The notes beneath the pieces are model-generated. The model was not told the DNA's origin and searched no databases. It saw nothing but the letters and a program-made list of their open reading frames with translations. Positions 10,572-13,055 of a DNA stretch of 13,055 nt are shown here, one piece after another (the first letter of the stretch is position 1; each line of letters starts with the position of its first letter). The DNA comes from Methanobacterium sp. (GTDB lineage: Archaea; Methanobacteriota; Methanobacteria; Methanobacteriales; Methanobacteriaceae), in NCBI GenBank assembly GCA_030539815.1, contig JAUNXM010000016.1:1-13055 (forward strand), given 5' to 3'. A program made the translations under genes and the position numbers.

Positions 10572-10844
10572 TGGAATTATTTTAATGTTTGATTTAATCT
10601 AGTATTGGAATTATATCTTCATTTTCCTTTTATCAATAATTTCCGGTTCAATCAATAAATTCATTATCGAATTAATTTAATTATCCATATTAAATACATT
10701 AGTGATAAATTCCGGAAAAATAGACACACTTGGAATGGATAAATTTTAAAATTAATTACCAAAAAGAAATTTGAAATTCAATAGTTGATATTTCCATAAA
10801 ATCTTTAATAACCTGGGAGGTAAAAAGACTAGTAGTGATTTATT
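10572..10844. promoter_or_regulatory. Intergenic region upstream of ychF
   Basis: No gene was seen. The DNA is very AT-rich. A short self-complementary AATTTTAAAATT lies near 10743-10754. A strong GGGAGGT is at 10815-10821, but 23 bases before the ychF ATG, and a weaker GTGAT lies at 10835-10839, 5 bases before it. No box A stands out clearly. Confidence 0.35.
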
Positions 10845-12032
<1,188 letters not shown>

Positions 12033-12079
12033 AGAGGGACATAATAAAATCTTAATATATTGATGATAAGTAATACTAC

Positions 12080-12107
12080 TTTTTTATATTATTAATCCTT
12101 ATTTTTC
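12080..12107 (+). terminator. T-tract terminator of ychF
   Basis: TTTTTT at 12080-12085 and TTTTT at 12102-12106 follow the ychF stop by about 50-75 bases. This is the usual archaeal oligo-T signal without a stable hairpin. Confidence 0.45.
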
Positions 12108-12199
12108 AATTTTATCCAATTTAATCAATACCTATTCTTTAATATCAAATTTTCATAAGTTTTTATCGATTATATTACAGCTTTGCACTTATAGAAATA

Positions 12200-12217
12200 A
12201 CAATAACGTATTATTGT
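12200..12217. repeat. 18-bp palindrome upstream of a TATA box
   Basis: ACAATAA and TTATTGT are perfect 7-bp arms around a CGTA centre. It ends 22 bases before the box A at 12240, a location fit for an activator or repressor site of the short plus-strand transcript. Confidence 0.45.
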
Positions 12218-12239
12218 AATAACCATGACATCTAAAGTA

Positions 12240-12279
12240 TTATATATTATGAATTTTAGAATAAATATTAATTGGAGGT
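12240..12279 (+). promoter_or_regulatory. Box A and strong ribosome binding site for a 17-codon ORF
   Basis: TTATATAT at 12240-12247 should start transcription near 12270, just before GGAGGT (12274-12279), which is 5 bases from an ATG at 12285. The full set of signals is in place for efficient expression, although the ORF is tiny. Confidence 0.45.
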
Positions 12280-12284
12280 TACTT

Positions 12285-12338
12285 ATGATTAGGATAAATG
12301 AGCTCCTGACAGTTGGTGGCAACGCTTTTTCTCACTAG
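12285..12338 (+). CDS. 17-residue peptide ORF or 5' remnant of a broken gene
   Basis: MIRINELLTVGGNAFSH then TAG. The start has the strongest-placed ribosome binding site in this part of the window plus a TATA box and palindrome upstream, which is unusual for a chance ORF. It may be a genuine small peptide, a leader peptide, or the surviving start of a gene cut off when the minus-strand row was placed here. The stop TAG shares the palindrome CTAG with the stop of the minus-strand ORF 12335-12481. The sequence is not recognised. Confidence 0.3.
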   Translation: MIRINELLTVGGNAFSH

Positions 12339-12481
12339 AACTTACAGTCATTTACAACGTTGCCATAACACCTCACCATATCCTTTAACATCTCTATCAT
12401 TTCCGTGATGCATGGATCTGTGTAGGAATATATGCATTGATGCATAGATATGTGGATGAATGAATTGATGTGTTTATTCAT
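12335..12481 (-). CDS. 48-residue hypothetical protein, coupled to the upstream Cys-rich gene
   Basis: The ORF begins with an ATG that overlaps the TAA stop of the preceding minus-strand gene (ATGAATAA), which would allow translational coupling in place of its own ribosome binding site. The product has four Cys (16, 24, 38, 46) and seems to end in an amphipathic helix (ITEMIEMLKDMVRCYGNVV). No family is recognised. It is below common gene-calling limits. The arrangement within a row of same-strand small genes supports it; the length and lack of its own ribosome binding site weaken it. Its 3' part contains an inverted repeat arm CGTTGCCA (12358-12365), mirrored at 12317-12324 beyond its stop. 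Confidence 0.4.
   Translation of the reverse strand: MNKHINSFIHISMHQCIYSYTDPCITEMIEMLKDMVRCYGNVVNDCKF
12431..12446. repeat. 16-bp palindrome built from ATGCAT units
   Basis: TATGCAT and ATGCATA form 7-bp arms around TG. A further ATGCAT lies at 12408-12413. It falls inside the proposed 48-residue ORF, so it may be an RNA hairpin or protein site, or chance in an AT-rich context. Confidence 0.35.
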
Positions 12482-12775
12482 CTTGAGGGGTTATGTTAAA
12501 GTGTCCCCTAATATTTACACCATTCTCAAAAAGGATATAACCATCATCGACGCCATGACCACAACAAGCAGCAACTACACCGGGCAATCTACCCAAACAA
12601 GCATCATAACCTTCTTTAGTTGGCATTTTACCGCACCTAGTGCATGGCCTTTCATCAGATGTGCTTTCGGCAGTGTCTAAATAATATTCAATGTCCTCAC
12701 CATCGAAAAAATAAGGATTCCTCTTTTATTACTAGTTTTCATTTCATCAGGATGTCTTTCATATTGTTTGGCCAT
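12474..12775 (-). pseudogene. Frameshifted gene for a Cys-rich, zinc-ribbon-like protein of about 100 residues
   Basis: An ATG at 12775, with AGGAT upstream, opens MAKQYERHPDEMKTSNKRG, then the frame runs into a stop after 32 codons. One frame over, starting right after an in-frame stop, the sequence continues as NPYFFDGEDIEYYLDTAES, then RPCTRCGKMPTKEGYDACLG, then a segment with ACCGHG and a final FNITPQDE. This second part has no start codon of its own before the Cys pairs. The span of 302 bases is one base short of 101 codons, so restoring one base gives a continuous protein. The lesion lies within about 12706-12720, either at GGAATCC or in the run of six A (12706-12711). The Cys pattern (CxxC, C, CC, then H) suggests a metal-binding domain of a conserved hypothetical type. 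It could be a real pseudogene, a sequencing error, or a phase-variable or recoded gene. Confidence 0.7.
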
Positions 12776-12805
12776 ATATCTCTTATCCTAAACTGACCAA
12801 TGAAT

Positions 12806-12949
12806 TCATCCAAGGAACATATCGCCGATTATGTAACCAAAAAAGATAATCAGCCCTATAATAATTCCAAAAACTGGGTTAATGAAACTAAGCCCTATTG
12901 TTATAGCAATACTAACAAAACAACATAAAGTGACATCTTCGTTTGCCAT
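12806..12949 (-). CDS. 47-residue small membrane protein
   Basis: Starts MANEDVTLCC and continues as one long hydrophobic stretch that can be two short helices: FVSIAITIGLSFI, then NPVFG, then IIIGLIIFFGYIIG, ending GDMFLG. The ATG has GGAG 7 bases upstream, a clear ribosome binding site. It lies 30 bases upstream of the frameshifted Cys-rich gene and 23 bases downstream of the partial gene at the window edge, all on the same strand, so an operon is likely. No known family is recognised. It could be a holin-like, toxin-like or accessory membrane subunit; nothing in the sequence decides this. Confidence 0.6.
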   Translation of the reverse strand: MANEDVTLCCFVSIAITIGLSFINPVFGIIIGLIIFFGYIIGDMFLG

Positions 12950-12972
12950 ATTTTTTCTCCATAAAATTTATA

Positions 12973-13055
12973 TTAAAATACCTGTCCCATAAAGTTAATT
13001 CCAATTCCAAACATCAATCCAGTAAATAGTCTTAATACATTGTTACTGTTTCTTA
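12973..13055 (-). CDS. 3' end of a hydrophobic protein, cut by the window edge
   Basis: The last 26 residues of a minus-strand gene that starts beyond the window: they end RLFTGLMFGIGINFMGQVF then TAA. The stretch is hydrophobic and Gly-rich, like a terminal membrane helix. It is the only open frame on this strand at the edge and is spaced 23 bases from the following 47-residue membrane protein gene. The identity cannot be told. Confidence 0.5.
   Translation of the reverse strand, partial: RNSNNVLRLFTGLMFGIGINFMGQVF

Noticed and set aside
12335..12481. Continuation of the frame of the Cys-rich gene past its TAA (through THQFIHPHIYASMH)
   Set aside because: The frame stays open for some 40 codons, but the composition is less protein-like than the neighbouring frame that starts with ATG at the overlap. 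Readthrough was not assumed.
12450..12680. 76-codon open frame on the plus strand
   Set aside because: It is the shadow of the minus-strand Cys-rich gene, whose CxxC and CCGHG pattern is far more protein-like.
12698..12722. Programmed -1 frameshifting at the T6 run of the Cys-rich gene
   Set aside because: The run is not in the right frame for a classical X-XXY-YYZ slippery site, and no clear downstream structure was seen. A simple indel explains it, though recoding is not excluded.

Overview
The window looks like a chromosomal piece of a methanogenic archaeon of the class Methanobacteria, most likely Methanobacterium or a near relative. The reasons are an archaeal-type leucyl-tRNA synthetase, an archaeal Get3/ArsA-type ATPase, archaeal YchF, CbiE of anaerobic B12 synthesis, GGTGAT/GGAGG ribosome binding sites, TATA-like box A promoters, T-tract terminators and AT-rich intergenic DNA. 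No rRNA, tRNA, CRISPR array or transposase gene was seen.

Left part (1-5550): on the minus strand, read right to left, lie nadE (NH3-dependent NAD synthetase), cutA, leuS and a two-domain GNAT acetyltransferase. On the plus strand, divergent from nadE across a 330-base intergenic region, is a Get3/ArsA-type ATPase. These are housekeeping genes.

Middle part (6500-9850): a TetR-type regulator, a secreted zinc phospholipase C-like protein, a divergently transcribed multi-pass membrane protein of the DUF2238/VanZ-like type, a probable tiny two-helix membrane protein with an uncertain start, a short A-rich tandem repeat, and a small cupin. The phospholipase-like protein keeps the whole zinc-ligand pattern of Bacillus PC-PLC, including a Trp predicted to become residue 1 after signal-peptide cleavage. 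The spacers here hold several inverted repeats that may be operators.

Right part (9888-12032): cbiE on the minus strand, then ychF on the plus strand. The YchF keeps a GTPase-type NKAD motif and carries a four-cysteine insertion.

Right edge (12033-13055): an accessory-looking stretch without long genes. Reading both strands by hand reveals a row of very small minus-strand genes: the 3' end of a hydrophobic protein entering from beyond the window, a 47-residue membrane protein with a good ribosome binding site, a Cys-rich protein of about 100 residues split by a one-base frameshift, and a 48-residue ORF whose start overlaps the stop of the Cys-rich gene. Facing them on the plus strand is a complete expression signal (palindrome, TATA box, strong GGAGGT) that drives only a 17-codon ORF. 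This ORF meets the minus-strand row tail to tail in a shared CTAG. This is the part most likely to hold something undescribed, perhaps the edge or remnant of an integrated element. That origin is inference.
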